The notes below the pieces were generated by a model. The model was not told the origin of the DNA, ran no database searches, and worked only from the letters and a program-made list of their open reading frames with translations. Shown piece after piece: positions 35,351 through 48,050 of a stretch of DNA of 64,000 nucleotides. The stretch comes from Gordionus sp. m RMFG-2023 (lineage: Eukaryota; Nematomorpha; Gordioida; Chordodea; Parachordodidae), in the NCBI RefSeq assembly GCF_954871325.1, contig NC_088779.1:29715752-29779751 (forward strand). Reading direction: 5' to 3'. The number at the start of each line of letters is the position of its first letter. The stretch's first letter is position 1. Position numbers and translations under genes: made by a program.

Positions 35351-35844
35351 TCTTTTAATAAATGCTCCAAACCAGTTTTCAACAATCGATTGAGTTATTT
35401 GCGCACAGAAGGAAAAAAGAAAAAGAAAGATTTGACCTCTATCTTTAATCTTATATATTATTTTGGCTACAATCTTAATCAACCGTTTTTAAAATTAGAC
35501 CCCAAAATAGCCCCCTGATAAGTACTATAATGTTAAATCTTAAATCCCCTTTTCACGGTTTTAAAAATAATATACCCCCCCCCCCCCCCCTGATAAGTAA
35601 TATACCCAAAATCTCGGCTTACATAACATTGGCTACTAAATAACATACCTTATGTGGTAAATTGATCAACCAAAGAAATAGGTATAAATATTGGTTGTTA
35701 ATTTTTTTTGATATTACACATTTAGTTAATAAAATTGAGATTCTTTTAAAAATAAATATGAAGAAATAATTAATAGGACCAAAATTCAAAATGATTTCTA
35801 TTTAATCCTCCCTTATTTTTTTATACTAAGTAATATATAATAAA

Positions 35845-35945
35845 TTGCAACTGTAATAGATGCGCGTAGAATTGTCGCTGCACTGAATTGTCGCCGCGTC
35901 AAATTTATGCGCCGAATTGTCGTGCGCCGAATTGACGTAATACCT
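35845..35945. repeat. Cluster of GAATTGTCG motifs
   Basis: The motif gaattgtcg occurs three times and gaattgacg once within about 80 bases, separated by short G+C-rich spacers such as gcgcc. The composition stands out from its surroundings. It looks like subterminal binding repeats of a DNA transposon, but no transposase or partner end was found. Confidence 0.6.
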
Positions 35946-36029
35946 AAAATTATACCTTAAAACAATTATAAAATTTCATTCCAAAACATCTTGCTTCATT
36001 AAATTTTCCCTTTCATCCTTTTATTCCAT

Positions 36030-36618
36030 ATATTACAAATATATTATCATTAAAATAAATACATAGTTAAATTAAGGGATGTTATTTATACTAAAGTATT
36101 TTAATAATAAATAAAATCTATAATGAAATTCTCTATAAGATTTTATTATATGCTAAAATTTAATTAAAATAATTATTTTTAACATAGAATTAGATATATT
36201 GAGTGATCATAAAAAATGAGAGGTTTGGGGAGAGAATTTTTTTTATTTCTACACCAAATGTTGAATTAATTTACAATTGAACACTAAACATTGATAAAAT
36301 TTTTAGAATAGTGCTTTCAGTCGCCTATTAATCATAAATTTGACCAAAATTTTGTTATTAATATTTTTTTCCATATCTGGCTACTTAAGTGGTTAGATAC
36401 TAATAAAGCATAAAATATTGGTAAATTTTAGAATTAGTATTTGCACTTGAGCCAACTTTAACAAAGATGATATATAGATAACTACCGAAAAATTGATTTT
36501 ATATAATATTTTTTTAGAGACCCTGCCGAACGCCAAAGGAAATTGAATATGGGGACGAAGCCCCCAAAAAATTTTAATCACCCTACCCACTAGGGATAAC
36601 TTCTAGCTACACTACTGC
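36030..36618 (+). mobile_element. 3' end of a hAT element (solo fragment)
   Basis: It matches 40.02-40.42 kb and 57.42-57.85 kb, the non-coding 3' parts of the two larger hAT copies. It shares tgagtgatcataaaaaatg, the cgcctattaatcataaattt segment and a terminus ending ataacttctagctacactactg. No coding part remains. Confidence 0.78.
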
Positions 36619-38560
36619 CATCAATGTTTAAGGTTTAAAAAATGTATTAATTTTATTGTGAATTAATATACAAGAAATAAGTATTTAAATTAATTTTTAC
36701 TTTTTGCTAATATTTAGAATTATAACCTATTTGAAATAGAATACTTTGCAATTCACAATTCATATGGCCCTTTTATATTTTATCATAAATTTCTTCTACG
36801 GCTACGCGCTTGAGCCATTTTATATTTTTTCAAAAAATTTTCCTAAGCCCCCTGCTGGCTGTACGCCTGGTCACTCCAATTATAATTTAAACTATTAATT
36901 TATCAGACATTTCTTTTTCTGTCAGCTATCCACCCAGCTGGTCTAAATTGTTTAAATAAGTTTTGCGAATCAAGGATCTTTAATAGTTAATTCCATATGG
37001 TATTAACTATAAAAAATAATATTGATTAATTACGAAATGATTATTAAAATACTATGTCCATATTGCCGTAAACTACTGCATAAATAAATGCCAGAACATT
37101 TATTTAACATTTGCCGCCGGAATAAATACGGCACTAATTTATTCTATGAATTAATAATATCGATTTTAAATTTTTCTCAGCTTTATATTTATATATCATT
37201 TTAAAATTTCTGAATTCATTAAAACTTTTCATTGCAAAACTACAAAATATTTCAAAAAATGACATTGATTTGATTGACTATGAGAATAGCTGAAAGCATT
37301 ATATTGGAACTTAAGGAAATTAGGACAAGATGAATTTCATAAATTATATGTTAAAGTAGAGATCTGAATTTAATAATTAAGATGAATATTTCAGGACTAT
37401 TTTTTAAATTATTCTACATTAAATATCAAATAAGCTAAAGATAGGAAGAAAAGATATGATGATGACAAATCTTTTTATATTTTATTATTTAAAAATTTTT
37501 TTTTTATTATAAACTTCAAGTTGTGGCATTTAAAATAAATTGTTCAGTATTTAAACCTATTTCCGTAAAAATATCTCCCAAGAAAATGGGAAATTAGGGA
37601 ATATACCTCAATAAAATGAATGATCAAAAAGAAAAATTTAATAAGATTATTTTATTTGGTTTCCACATCTGTTAAAAAATGCCCCCCCCCCTTTCACTGT
37701 AATATGTGGGTATATAAAAGAAGCAGTTGGATTGGACCTGAATGGGAGAGTGGAGGAGGGGGGGAATAAAATTTTGATGAGCAAAAAATAAAAGGTAATA
37801 AAAATCCTTTGATTGTAATGATAATTATCAATCTAAGTGAGCGGGTCAAAGTCTTTAGGGGCTCACGAATATTTTTATCAACACATATTAATATGATTAT
37901 TAAATAAATGCTAATTAAAAAATATTTTGAATCAAATAAAAGTATTCACTTTTGGTCTAATGGGTTGGACGTAGGTCTAGAAAAAGTGGGGTGAAGGAGG
38001 GATACAAAATAAAAATTGTATATGATCAAATAAAAGGTAATATCCATCATCAAATTAAGGAAGGGAATTCTCATCCCCTCATTCTTGACTGACTCTGCTA
38101 GTAAATTTACAAAATGCCTCTTAATTATAATTTTTTCATTTATTAATTGACCAAACTTTTTTCGATGAATACTTTATAAATTTATATATATGCTATAATT
38201 CTTAAGAATATTTTTATGCATCAATCTATATTTCCAACATTATTTTAAAAACATAATTACATTTATATATCAAATTTTAAATGTTTTAAAAATCTTCTTT
38301 TTTTTTACAGAGTTATTTTTCGAGTCGTTTATTTTATAATGATCATGTTTGTTCTTTAAAGGCCTAATCTCTTTTTTATTTCCTTTGACTTATATTGTGA
38401 TATTTTGTATAAAAGGATAATATTTTTGATGTGACGCTCAAGATTTGCACCATGATGGCCTTTCATAATTGTATCAAAATCTGTAACTTACATTTGGATG
38501 TATCATTTATAACTATACATAAATAATTTATATATTGGATTTAATTTATTCCTAGGAAGT
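36619..38560. other. A+T-rich stretch without genes
   Basis: Nothing protein-like is recognised. It holds several C or G runs (for example 37682-37691) and two related short segments at about 37.70-37.81 and 37.97-38.06 kb, each with a purine-rich G run and aaataaaaggtaata. These may be ends of a small unknown element. Confidence 0.4.
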
Positions 38561-38567
38561 GGCGTAG

Positions 38568-40420
38568 AGAAGGGGGGCGGGAGGGTGGGAGATTGTGGTT
38601 GAACACCCCCCCTCCCCTTCCCCAATAACTATCCGAAAAAAAAAATTTTTTTTAATTTTTTATCTATTGCAAATAATTTTATTTAAAAAATGGTTTCAAT
38701 TTATAAATAAAATTATTTACAATATGAAAATGAAATATATTTAATAAAGCAAATAAGAATTTTTAATTTTAAATGATAACATGGTTTAAAAATATATATT
38801 AAAAATTATATGTAAAATATTAAATAACAATAAAAATATATTGTAAATTTTTTCTCGCATAGTTAAATTAACTAATTAGATAGTTTTAAAAATTTTAATT
38901 AATTTTTAAATAAAAGAAAAATCATTTAATTTGGGAAATATAATGAGAAAGTAAAGGTGATCGCTAATATGTTTAGGATTAAAAACTTTAAACCTAGAGT
39001 AGTTTCTATATAGTTCAATCGCTTAAATATTGATGTATCTACGATTGAGGATTTTTATATAATGAATATTTTTACTACCCTTATTTGATACATTTTTATT
39101 TCAATTAAAGGAAAGATTTATTAGTCACAATTTTATTTTCTTTTGCCGGTTGAGTCTAAATACACTTGAAACGCGAGAGGATATTAAGAAAATCTCATAG
39201 TTTTATTCTGATGAATTATCAGGATCGTATGATAAATAACTTTGTGATGTCGAATTTTAGTATAAAAATTTTGACAGAATAGAGTACTCTTTGAGATTAA
39301 AATATGCTTTGCAGGCCCTTTCCATGTATAATTGCAATTTAGATTCCCTGCCCAATATCAAAACATTGCTTTTTATCTTAGCTACCTTACCGATTAGCAC
39401 CTGCCCTAAAGTAAGGTCTTTTTCAACTTTGAAAAGGTTAAAAACCTATTTAAGAAATACGGTGAAAGCCGTTTAAATGACGCAATATTAAATATTTATA
39501 AGGAGATTATTCTAGATAAAAATTTGATTCTAGATGAATTAGTCAAATCTCAGAGAAAAGTAGACCTCTCTTTATAAATTCAAAATTATAAAATTGTTAT
39601 ATTATTGTAATATGATCTTAGTCATAACATTTTTACATTCAAAACGTAATTATAATGAATTCTTAGTCATCATAATATTTATATATTATACTATTTTTAA
39701 TAAAAATATTGCATTTGCACTAATAATTAATGATCTGCCTCGGGCCTAATTTTTCAAGCCCGGCCCTTCCCGAAATATGTTATAAGGCGTCTAGTTTTTA
39801 TATCAAATATTTCTATTTTACATAAAAAATTTAACATAAAATTGATATATTTAGATATATTTTAAAAAATTTCCAAGGCCCGACCCAGCCCGATTCCGAT
39901 TTTCTTACTTTATCGGATCTCTAATAAGAATTATTTATGTTTTATTAATATACATATTTTTATTATTTTTTTAAAATATTAGTTATTTTGAATAAATTTT
40001 TATAATCTTGTATAAAATTTATACATTTTGAAAATTTATTTTATTGTATAAATAATAAATAAAATCTATAATGAAATTCTCTGCAAAATTTTGTTATATG
40101 CAAGAATTTAATTAAAATAATTATTTTCAACATAGAATAAGATATATTTGAGTTGATCATAAAAAATGGGAGGTTTTGGGGGGCGATTTTCATTCTTCTT
40201 TCTACACCGAATGGATTGAATTAATTTACAATTGACTAAATATTAAAATATTTTCAGAATAATGCTTTCAGCCGCGTATTAATCATAAATTTGGCCAAAA
40301 TTTTGTTACTAATATTTTTTTCATTTATGCTGGCTACTATAGTGGTTAGACACCAATAAAGCACAAAATTGGCAAGGCCCCAAAAAAATTAACCCCCCCC
40401 CCCATGGATCAATCCTGGCA
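38568..40420 (+). mobile_element. hAT element with TTF-type family 3' end, internally deleted
   Basis: The left end reads agtggcgtagagaagg and the right end degenerates into aatcctgg, where the next hAT begins. Only the C-terminal dimerisation region of the transposase survives (39291-39476): SLPNIKTLLFILATLPISTC, then RSFSTLKRLKTYLRNTVKAV. It is almost the same as 56.68-57.0 kb. Stops and missing core make it inactive. A 193-bp element is inserted at 39728. Confidence 0.8.
39728..39920. mobile_element. Small non-autonomous element inserted in the hAT 3' region
   Basis: Flanks are ctaataat (39720-39727) and ctaataag (39921-39928). The uninterrupted version appears in the related hAT at about 57240 (ttgcaataagaaatattta), confirming insertion. 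It carries C/G-rich repeats (cgggcc, cccggccc, cccgacccagcccg) near both ends and is A+T-rich between them. Confidence 0.68.
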
Positions 40421-42382
40421 GGAGCGTAAGGAATTTGGTCTGGGGGGGATAATAATTTTTTTTAAGAAATATTATTGTTTTATAAAAATATCAAGCATAA
40501 ATTTATTAGGACTATTAACTATTTCTATTACACAATTTTAAATTCATGTGAATTATAAAAAAAATTATATATAAAGAATCACTTAAATGACCCAAAATAG
40601 AAATTTGAATTTTTTGAGCCTTTACACAAAAAGTTTCTTAGGAATAAATGCATTTTGTATGTTATATATTTACAATGTAAAATCCAATCTTCGTTGGGAT
40701 TGAGCTAATTTATCAATTATCTCATCCTTTGGTCAAATGCCTATGAATATTCAAAAGATCTAAACCTTTCCATCTACTTTCAGATGTTGTACTTCTTGGT
40801 ATGTTATTCAGAGACCTGCAAGCCCGGCCCCCGGGCTGGGCCCGAAATTTTTTAAAAAAAACACCCAAGCCGGGCCTGAAATATTTTAAAAAAACACCCA
40901 AGCCGAGCCTGAATTATTTTAAAAAAACACCCAATCCGGGCTGTATTTTTTAAAACAGCCTATATTTGAAATCGTTATTATTAGATATAAAAATCAAAAA
41001 TAAATATAATTTATTTTAAAAAAATCCGAAGCCGGACCTGATAATTTTTAAAAAAAACTCAGGTCGGGCCGTATAAAATCTTTAAAAAAAATCCAGGCCT
41101 TTGCAAATGGTACTTCTGCAGGCCTCTGTTATTCTTCTTAAAAAAGAGAATGTTCTCTCATTAGTTTACTAATGGGAAGAGTTTATAAACCCTTTAATAC
41201 ATTGGGAATTTAATCTAAAATGTGTTTGAAATAATGCAGAGCATCCATAACATTTTTGGGACTATATCAACCATAGTTAATCTTAGAAACATAGTTATTC
41301 AGCTAGTAAGGCATCATAAGATACCTTAACATCTTCATAATAAAAATCTAACAAATATTTTTTTTCATTCACCATCTGAAAAAAGTGGGAAAGCTTTGTG
41401 GAAGTAATATTTGCAGATTAGTAAGTGCTGCATAATGAATTAAAAATTCTTTTATTTGGGTTATAAATGTATCTATATTTAAGATATACTCTTCTACTGA
41501 TTCTATATTAATGTTTTAAAGATGAGCTTGCCTTACAAGTCGAGGGAGACAAATATTAAACACGTATAGTCTGCTTTTGACTCAACAATAAAATATAAAA
41601 TATGAAATTCTTCATCAAAATTAGCCCTAATTTCCTTGAGTTCTGATAAAATGCTCTCCGCTATTCTCATCTTCTTAATCGAGTCAATGTCATGTTTTTG
41701 AAAAGTTATACTTAAAATAGTTGTATAATTAAATAATACATTCTATTGAGAAATAAAATTTGGAATAGAATCCAATAATTTTTTAGGAAATATTTCTTTT
41801 AGGTCATTTTGATATTTCAGTAATAGCATTAATAATCGGCTCTTCTAACTCCATAAAAGCTTATTTTTAATTTTTGGAAGGTAATTAATGATTCTTCTAT
41901 CTGCTGAAACTTATCAGCAATATAAGATTTGCAATCTAATTTTTAAATAGTTTAATATTTTAAAAGGGGATATATCATTAAATTATTTTTCCGTTTATCC
42001 CCTTCCTTTAAGGCCTGGCGTAATTACCTTACAGAAATTAAAAATACACTGCCTGATGGTGGATACTCTATCTCGTTGGACAAGGTTGCAATTTCTTTCT
42101 CCCTGTTGGACAATTTCAGAAATAATAATTATTTGACTAGAAATTTAGATAAATAATACGCCACTAAAATTTGAAAATAATAGGTAAATTACGCCAAGGA
42201 AAACTGGAAATCGAAATTAATTGATAAAATAACTTAGTAGATGAATGTGATAAATAAATGTAATTAAATATATATATGAGATAGGAATAAATATTAACAA
42301 ATATAAATTAATATAACAATAATATTTTTGAAAAATATATCCGGCATCTCCGCTGCGTACGCCAATGAATCCTGGCTACGCC
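40421..42382 (-). mobile_element. Second hAT element, opposite orientation, broken
   Basis: The right end is the complement of GTGGCGTAGCCAGGATTCATT (about 42362-42382) and the left end reads caggagcgtaaggaatttgg, a worn version of the same terminus. On the minus strand, scattered frames show hAT transposase pieces: KKMRIAESILSELKEIRANF near 41650-41700, and a dimerisation domain with ERTFSFLRR near 41140 continuing as STTSESRWKGLDLLNIHRHL near 40740-40800. That domain is split by the 320-bp element at 40809. Many stops are present. Confidence 0.72.
40809..41128. mobile_element. Small element with CAGAGACCTGCA ends inside a hAT gene
   Basis: It starts cagagacctgcaagcccgg and ends tctgcaggcctctg, inverted termini shared with the larger element at 43460-44851. 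It is built from repeats of aagccgggcctgaaat followed by ttaaaaaaacaccc. It interrupts the dimerisation domain of the surrounding hAT; the two halves resume on either side. Target duplication is unclear (ttatt on both sides). Confidence 0.82.
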
Positions 42383-42389
42383 ACAAACA

Positions 42390-43220
42390 TTTAAATAAAA
42401 GAAAATTATATAAAAAAAATGTTGAAAATAGCATTATTCAAAAACTTGACTGATACTTAGCAATCAAAGTTGAATTAGAATAATTTTTAAACTAATTTGG
42501 ATATGAATTCGAATTTTGCAATATACTAGTAATAAGGTTCACATTATTTTGTAAGCCAAAAATTATGAGGTTCAAATTGGTTCACAAGCAGTTTTCGCGA
42601 TTCAGGTTCGGATAGAAAATAATGCAAATGTTCAGGTTCGATAAAAAATAATGATTAATACATGTTCAAAGGTTCTGTGATCCTGAAAGAAGCTTGAATA
42701 ATAAAAAAGAAAATAGGCATTCAGTATATTTTTTACTATGAAAATTAAATATGCGAAATTTAGGGGGAGAAAGAAGAATAGTATTGATTTTAAGATTTTT
42801 ACCTTCCATAAGTGTTAGCACATCTTGCAATTTCTGAAACTTTTTTGAGTACTTGTCCTTTTTAATCAAAGGAACAATTTAGATGATGCTGATATGTAAA
42901 CTCTTAGAGTTGGAAAGTTATTCATTTTTTTTATTATAATATTTCTTTCGTCCTTTTCTATTTTATCGGTTTGACTAAACCACAAATTCTAAGGTAAACT
43001 GCAAATGTTTAGGTAAAATTTTTTGTTATATTCTCTCTTAATTGGAGCGAGACTCATTTTCTTATTCTATAAATAACTTATAAAAATTATATTCTCAGAT
43101 ATATTCAATAATAAATGAATATACATTAATAGTTGTATTTCTATCTCATAATAAAGAGTTAAAATCCTTTAGTATAATTAAAAATAATTATAATTACATT
43201 ATTTTTCACATGATAAACCA
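42390..43220. other. A+T-rich stretch
   Basis: At about 42535-42660 it holds worn ggttcg or ggttca repeats (caggttcggatagaaaataatg), like the element in copy B intron 5, probably a remnant. No gene is seen; the open frame at 42666-42869 has no recognisable feature. Confidence 0.4.
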
Positions 43221-43222
43221 TG

Positions 43223-43342
43223 TTTTTTATGTATATGTTAGCGGCAATGTGTGTACGGCAATGTGAGGTGAGGTAGTGGTAGGCAGGGTGATTTTGTTAT
43301 TTCGGCAATGTGTACATCCCCGAATTGACCGGGATATAACCA
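43223..43342. repeat. Cluster of CGGCAATGTG motifs
   Basis: The motif cggcaatgtg (once aggcaatgtg) occurs four times in about 110 bases, with G+C-rich spacers including gaggtgaggtagtggtaggc and ccccgaattgaccggg. It stands out from the A+T-rich surroundings and resembles subterminal repeats of a transposon. No second end was found. Confidence 0.6.
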
Positions 43343-43459
43343 GGCAATGTGTTATTTTTGTAATATTATATTATTAATAATTTTTTCGTTATTATTAATA
43401 ATCTTTTGAGATTAATATTTTACTTGATTAATTTATAACATTTTTTTAGATATATATAT

Positions 43460-44851
43460 CAGAGACCTGCAGGCCCGGCCCTAAGCCCGGCCCGTATTTT
43501 AAATTTTTTAAATATACCCAGGCCAGGCCGGGCTGGGCCTAAAAAAATTTTTTTTTAACATATCCGGGCCGGGCCGGGACTAAGATTGTTAAACCCGGGC
43601 CGGGCCTTAATATTTTTTATAAAAATTTTTACATTATGAGTTAATGGTTATAAGATTATATTATATTATAGTTATGATTAATATAATATTGGGTGATGGT
43701 TAACACTACCTAACACCCACAGATCGATCTAATTATTAATTTCCTGCAAATTTATACAAAGCATTAATATATTTTTTTATAATTCATATCTAAATTTTTA
43801 CAACATATTTTACCAAAACAATCAAATAAGGGAATATCTTAAATAAGCCCCAATATTTATTAATAATATATATTTTTTATAATTCATATCTAAATTTTTT
43901 GAATATTTACCAAAACAATCAAATAAAGGAATATCAAGGCACAAAATACTAATGATATAATTAATAAAATTAAAAATAATATTTATTCTTTTAGAAATAC
44001 AAATAATAATTTAAAATCTGAAATATGGGCTAAATTTAACATCATCATAGATGAATATAAAAAAAACATTGGCTACGTACAATGTAAGAATTGTTCAAGT
44101 ATATTTTCTTATAATTATAAACATGGTACATCACATCTAAAAGGACATAAATGTGATGGTAAATCAATGAAAATTAATAAATTTTTTTTACACCTGAAAA
44201 ACCAACCTATAAATGTAATATAAAATATTTAAAAATCATAAAATAAATTATATTAATATTGTGCAATTAGATTATATTTTCAAAATACTATTTATTATAC
44301 ATGCATTTTTTTAAATAGCGATTTATTTTTATTTTATAAATTAAATAGTAAATTAAATACAATATATTATATTCTCAAAATATTTTCCATTTTTATAAAT
44401 TAAATATTAGTTTTATATTTAAATGCAATATAAAATATAGTATATGCTCAAAATATTATTACCATTTTTATGAATATTAGTTTTATTTTTATAAATGCAA
44501 AAAATATTCAAAATATCCATTTTTATAAATAACAGTTTTATAATTTTTATAAATTCAATATAATATTCTCAAAATATTAGCTTTTTTCATGTATTTTTTA
44601 AATAATAAGCGATAATACTCGCTGAAAAATATGGTAAAATACCTCATGGGTGAATTTTTGTATATACCAGGTCGAATATAATTTTGAGCCGGGCCTGAAA
44701 TTTTTAAATCCGGACCGGGCCGGGCCTTAAATCTTTAAATCCGGGCCGGGCCGGGCCGTAAAAAATTTTTAAAAAAATATCCGGGCCGGGCCTAAAAAAT
44801 TTAAAACCGGGCCGGGCAGGTATGTGCAAATGGTGCCTCTGCAGGTCTCTG
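43460..44851 (+). mobile_element. hAT-type element with CAGAGACCTGCA ends and a BED zinc finger
   Basis: It begins cagagacctgcaggcccggc and ends tgcctctgcaggtctctg, perfect at the first 13 bases. It is flanked on both sides by atatatat (43452-43459 and 44852-44859), an 8-bp duplication though of low complexity. Both ends are crowded with gggccgggcc repeats. Inside is only a zinc-finger frame (43938-44223) and long A+T-rich filler, with no transposase core. It shares ends with the short element at 40809. Confidence 0.85.
43938..44223 (+). pseudogene. BED-type zinc finger frame inside the element
   Basis: The open frame contains EIWAKFNIIIDEY, then YVQCKNCSSIF, then GTSHLKGHKC. This is the BED pattern: aromatic W and F, then Cx2C, then HxnC with an HLKGH stretch. 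BED fingers bind transposon ends in many hAT transposases. No start codon lies at its beginning and the frame ends soon after the finger, so this is either one exon of a larger gene or a remnant. The finger itself is intact, so a DNA-binding peptide could be made if it were expressed. Confidence 0.72.
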
Positions 44852-44869
44852 ATATATATTAATGTTTTT

Positions 44870-45660
44870 TTAAATATTTTTAAAATCTAATATTTATTTA
44901 GGATGATTTTTATTTATCTATTTTTTACGTAAATTTTTTCTTGGTATATCTTTTGATAGCTAAATTTTTTTGAGATTTTTATGATTTTTTTAATATATTT
45001 TTTGATTGATATTTTTTTTTTAAATTTTGTTTTTAAAATATTTTGATGATATATTTTTTTATATTTTTTAATTGATATTTATTTTAAATATATTTTTTGA
45101 TTGATATTTTTTTTAATATATTTTTTGATTGATATTTTTTTTATTTTATTTTTTTCTATTTTTTTAAAAATATATTTTTGATTGATATTTTTTTTTAAAT
45201 ATATTTTTAATTTGTGAGATAATATATTTTAATTTGTGAGATAATATATTTTATTTGATTATTTTTTTAAATATATTTTAATTTGCTATATTATTTTTTT
45301 AAATATATTTTTTTTTAAATATATTTTAATTTGTTATATTATTTTTTTTAAATATATTGATTGATATTTTTTAAATATATATTTTTTAAAATATATTTTA
45401 ATTTGTATATTATTTTTTAAACATATTTTTTGATTGATATTTTTTTTGATATTTATTTTTAAAATCATTTTTTATAATTTATTTTTTACATAAATTTTTT
45501 CTTGATTTATCTTTTGATCGCTAAAAAAATATATTTAAAAAAAATTATCAATCAAAAAATTTAAAAAAAATATCAATCAATAAATATATTTAAAAAAAAA
45601 TAATATCATTCAAAAAATATATTTAAAAAAATAATATATAAAAAAATGTATGTGTTATTT
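44870..45660. repeat. A+T-rich array of TTGATTGATATTTTTT units with inverted partner
   Basis: From about 44940 to 45440 a unit like tttttgattgatatttttt recurs many times with variable T runs and aaatatatttt spacers. From about 45520 to 45640 the reverse complement appears (aaaaaatatcaatcaaaaa). The two parts could pair into a long hairpin. A sequence like taaattttttcttggtatatc also recurs at 44930 and 45490. Confidence 0.8.
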
Positions 45661-47160
45661 TTACGAAAACAATTATTATTAAGTGGTAAATAAAGAATGT
45701 TTGAAGTATTAAAAAAATATACTAGTCCCTGATCTGTAGTGTTGTAAATGCTTTTTATACCACCACAACTCTAGTTTTTGGTCGAAAGATTGAACCAGAC
45801 TAAACCAAACCACATGGGTCGATCTGGTCAACCAAATCTATAGGTCCTAGGATCCTAAACTAACTTATTATAATATTTATTGTATTATTTAATAAAACAT
45901 CTAAACAATTATCTTGTACTAATAAATTAGAATCCTTTTTGTTTACAAATTGTTCTCTTTTAAATCTGCAAATATTCTATATTTTTTACTCTATCAACTC
46001 GAGTCGCGAAATCAAGTTGTGAGTAAACCCAAATTATAAACTCTAGAATGAATAGTTCAATCTTAACATCGAAATAATTATCTTATATTTATAAATTAGA
46101 ATTGGGTTTAACCAAACAAATTTAATATCAATGAAACCTAATTCTTAATTTTTAAAATGTGAATCAAAGTTATCATAATTTTGAGCTAGATGAGGTTGTG
46201 AGACAGTTGCTATTCTGGCCAGTCAAAACATGATATGTACTAACTGGCCATTGTGCATACTAGTAATAATATATTTATTAAAAATTTTAATATACATATG
46301 AAATATTACAATGTAAAAGAACTTATGTTAATATTTCTTCATTTTTTAAGTTTTTAAAACTGAATAATAACTATTTTAATTAATATTAACATCTCAATTT
46401 ATCATCAGACTTATATATTAATGATAATATTTTATAAATTATTATCTTAATTATATATAAATATTCTTTATTTCAATATAAAATTAACCACTTTTCTATT
46501 TAATAATTTTATAAATAGTCATTCGTCAATTTAAAAATATATTAGGTTTAATTTAATGTTGGATTGTGCGTCTCGATATAAATATGTTTATTTGAATTAA
46601 GTCACCAACATTTAATTAGGCAATTATTGTGAATATATAATGAAAGTCATTTTATTAATTTATATATGAGAAAATTATAATATATTTATTTGAATCCCAG
46701 AAAAACAATTTCCATATCCTCTAATATTTAATAAAATCTGTATACTAATTTTTTTTCTTTCATATTTAAAATTTACTTAAGGCCTAATAATAAAGGCATA
46801 TTTTTATTTGCATTATAATGGATACACTCATCTTTATAAGATATAAACAAAGTATTATAAAAATTTATTTTATTAATAAGCTAAATATTTTAATGGCCCT
46901 AATTCATTATTTAAAGGTTACTCATATACCCTCCATAAAAAATGCTTAAACAAGATAAAATGCTGATGTTCAAATTGGTACTGGGAAAAATACCCCCGTA
47001 GAATAACCCATGTATTACTTATTTTCGTAAAAAAATTTTGCTATAGTAATAAATACAATATCCATCTACAATTACAATATTAAATAGACTAAATTTTGTA
47101 ATAAGATATATTTATTTTATTGTTAATCATCATTATGTATATACAAATTTAATTTAGAAT
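45661..47160. other. A+T-rich stretch without genes
   Basis: No coding frame, repeat family or RNA gene is recognised here. Confidence 0.4.
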
Positions 47161-47194
47161 AATTATTAAATGGACATAGAATATTGAAAGAAAT

Positions 47195-48050
47195 CGCTTT
47201 TATAAAATCTGGAAAGCTTCGCACTCTATCACGGTATTCCTGCAAAGTTTTTTTAACCGAATCTGGGTATTCTCTGCGATTTAGTATTTACCTACATGCC
47301 AACGTTAAGTTTGGTTTCATTGGTAGCCAACTCCATTTCATTTTTTAAATTAATACCCAGTTAGATGATTCTATCATATAGAGTGCTCTGATCATTCCAG
47401 GTTTCCGGAGAATTTAGAGGCTCCATTTGACGCGCCTGGGATTGGAAATTGCTCCTTGAGAATCTCTCAATTTCCCATGGATAATTCTTATCGAAATAAT
47501 CAATAATATCCTTACCATTGTTCGGAGTAATCGAACTCAGGAATGTCATTGCATTGGCTATATCGCATAAGGGAACAATGCTAAGCCTTCTACCTGCCAC
47601 AAAAGAAACTTAGAGTTTATCGGTCCTGTATTGGCTTTACAGACCTAGCTTTTTAAATTTTACTATAAGTAATTTGACACAAATGGTAAAAGCATACTCT
47701 GATTACTATGTGATGCCTTAATTAAAAAAATAAATATAAATATATTGATAATCATACTGATAGTTTTAACCGCTCTCATAGCACACTTTTTTCGAAATTC
47801 ATATATATATATAATGGATCAGGAAATAAATCCCTTTTTTCGTAAATATTTTGTGTTTTTTTTGGAGTATACAATAATGAGCTTTGATTAAATAGCGTTA
47901 TTGATACTCTAATAACACATAATCGTAGAGAATTTTTTGGAGACATGGCAAAATTCCTATCCATATACCATTCTGTCTTAGCTATTAAATTTAAGGATTC
48001 ATCCGTTGCAAACATGATCATACGTTCTTCAGCATTTGGGCAATATCAAA
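47195..48050 (-). mobile_element. MULE-type transposase fragment, broken
   Basis: On the minus strand, 47776-48050 reads RMIMFATDESLNLIAKTEWY then MDRNFAMSPK, matching the MULE transposase segment usually written WYMDGTF or WYMDGNF, where the aspartate is catalytic; here glycine is replaced by arginine. After a gap, 47361-47600 reads MTFLSSITPN, IIDYFDKNY and SPETWNDQSTLYDRI, the typical MULE C-terminal region. The central part, with the other catalytic residues, is missing, and stops follow. Terminal repeats were not found. Confidence 0.72.
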
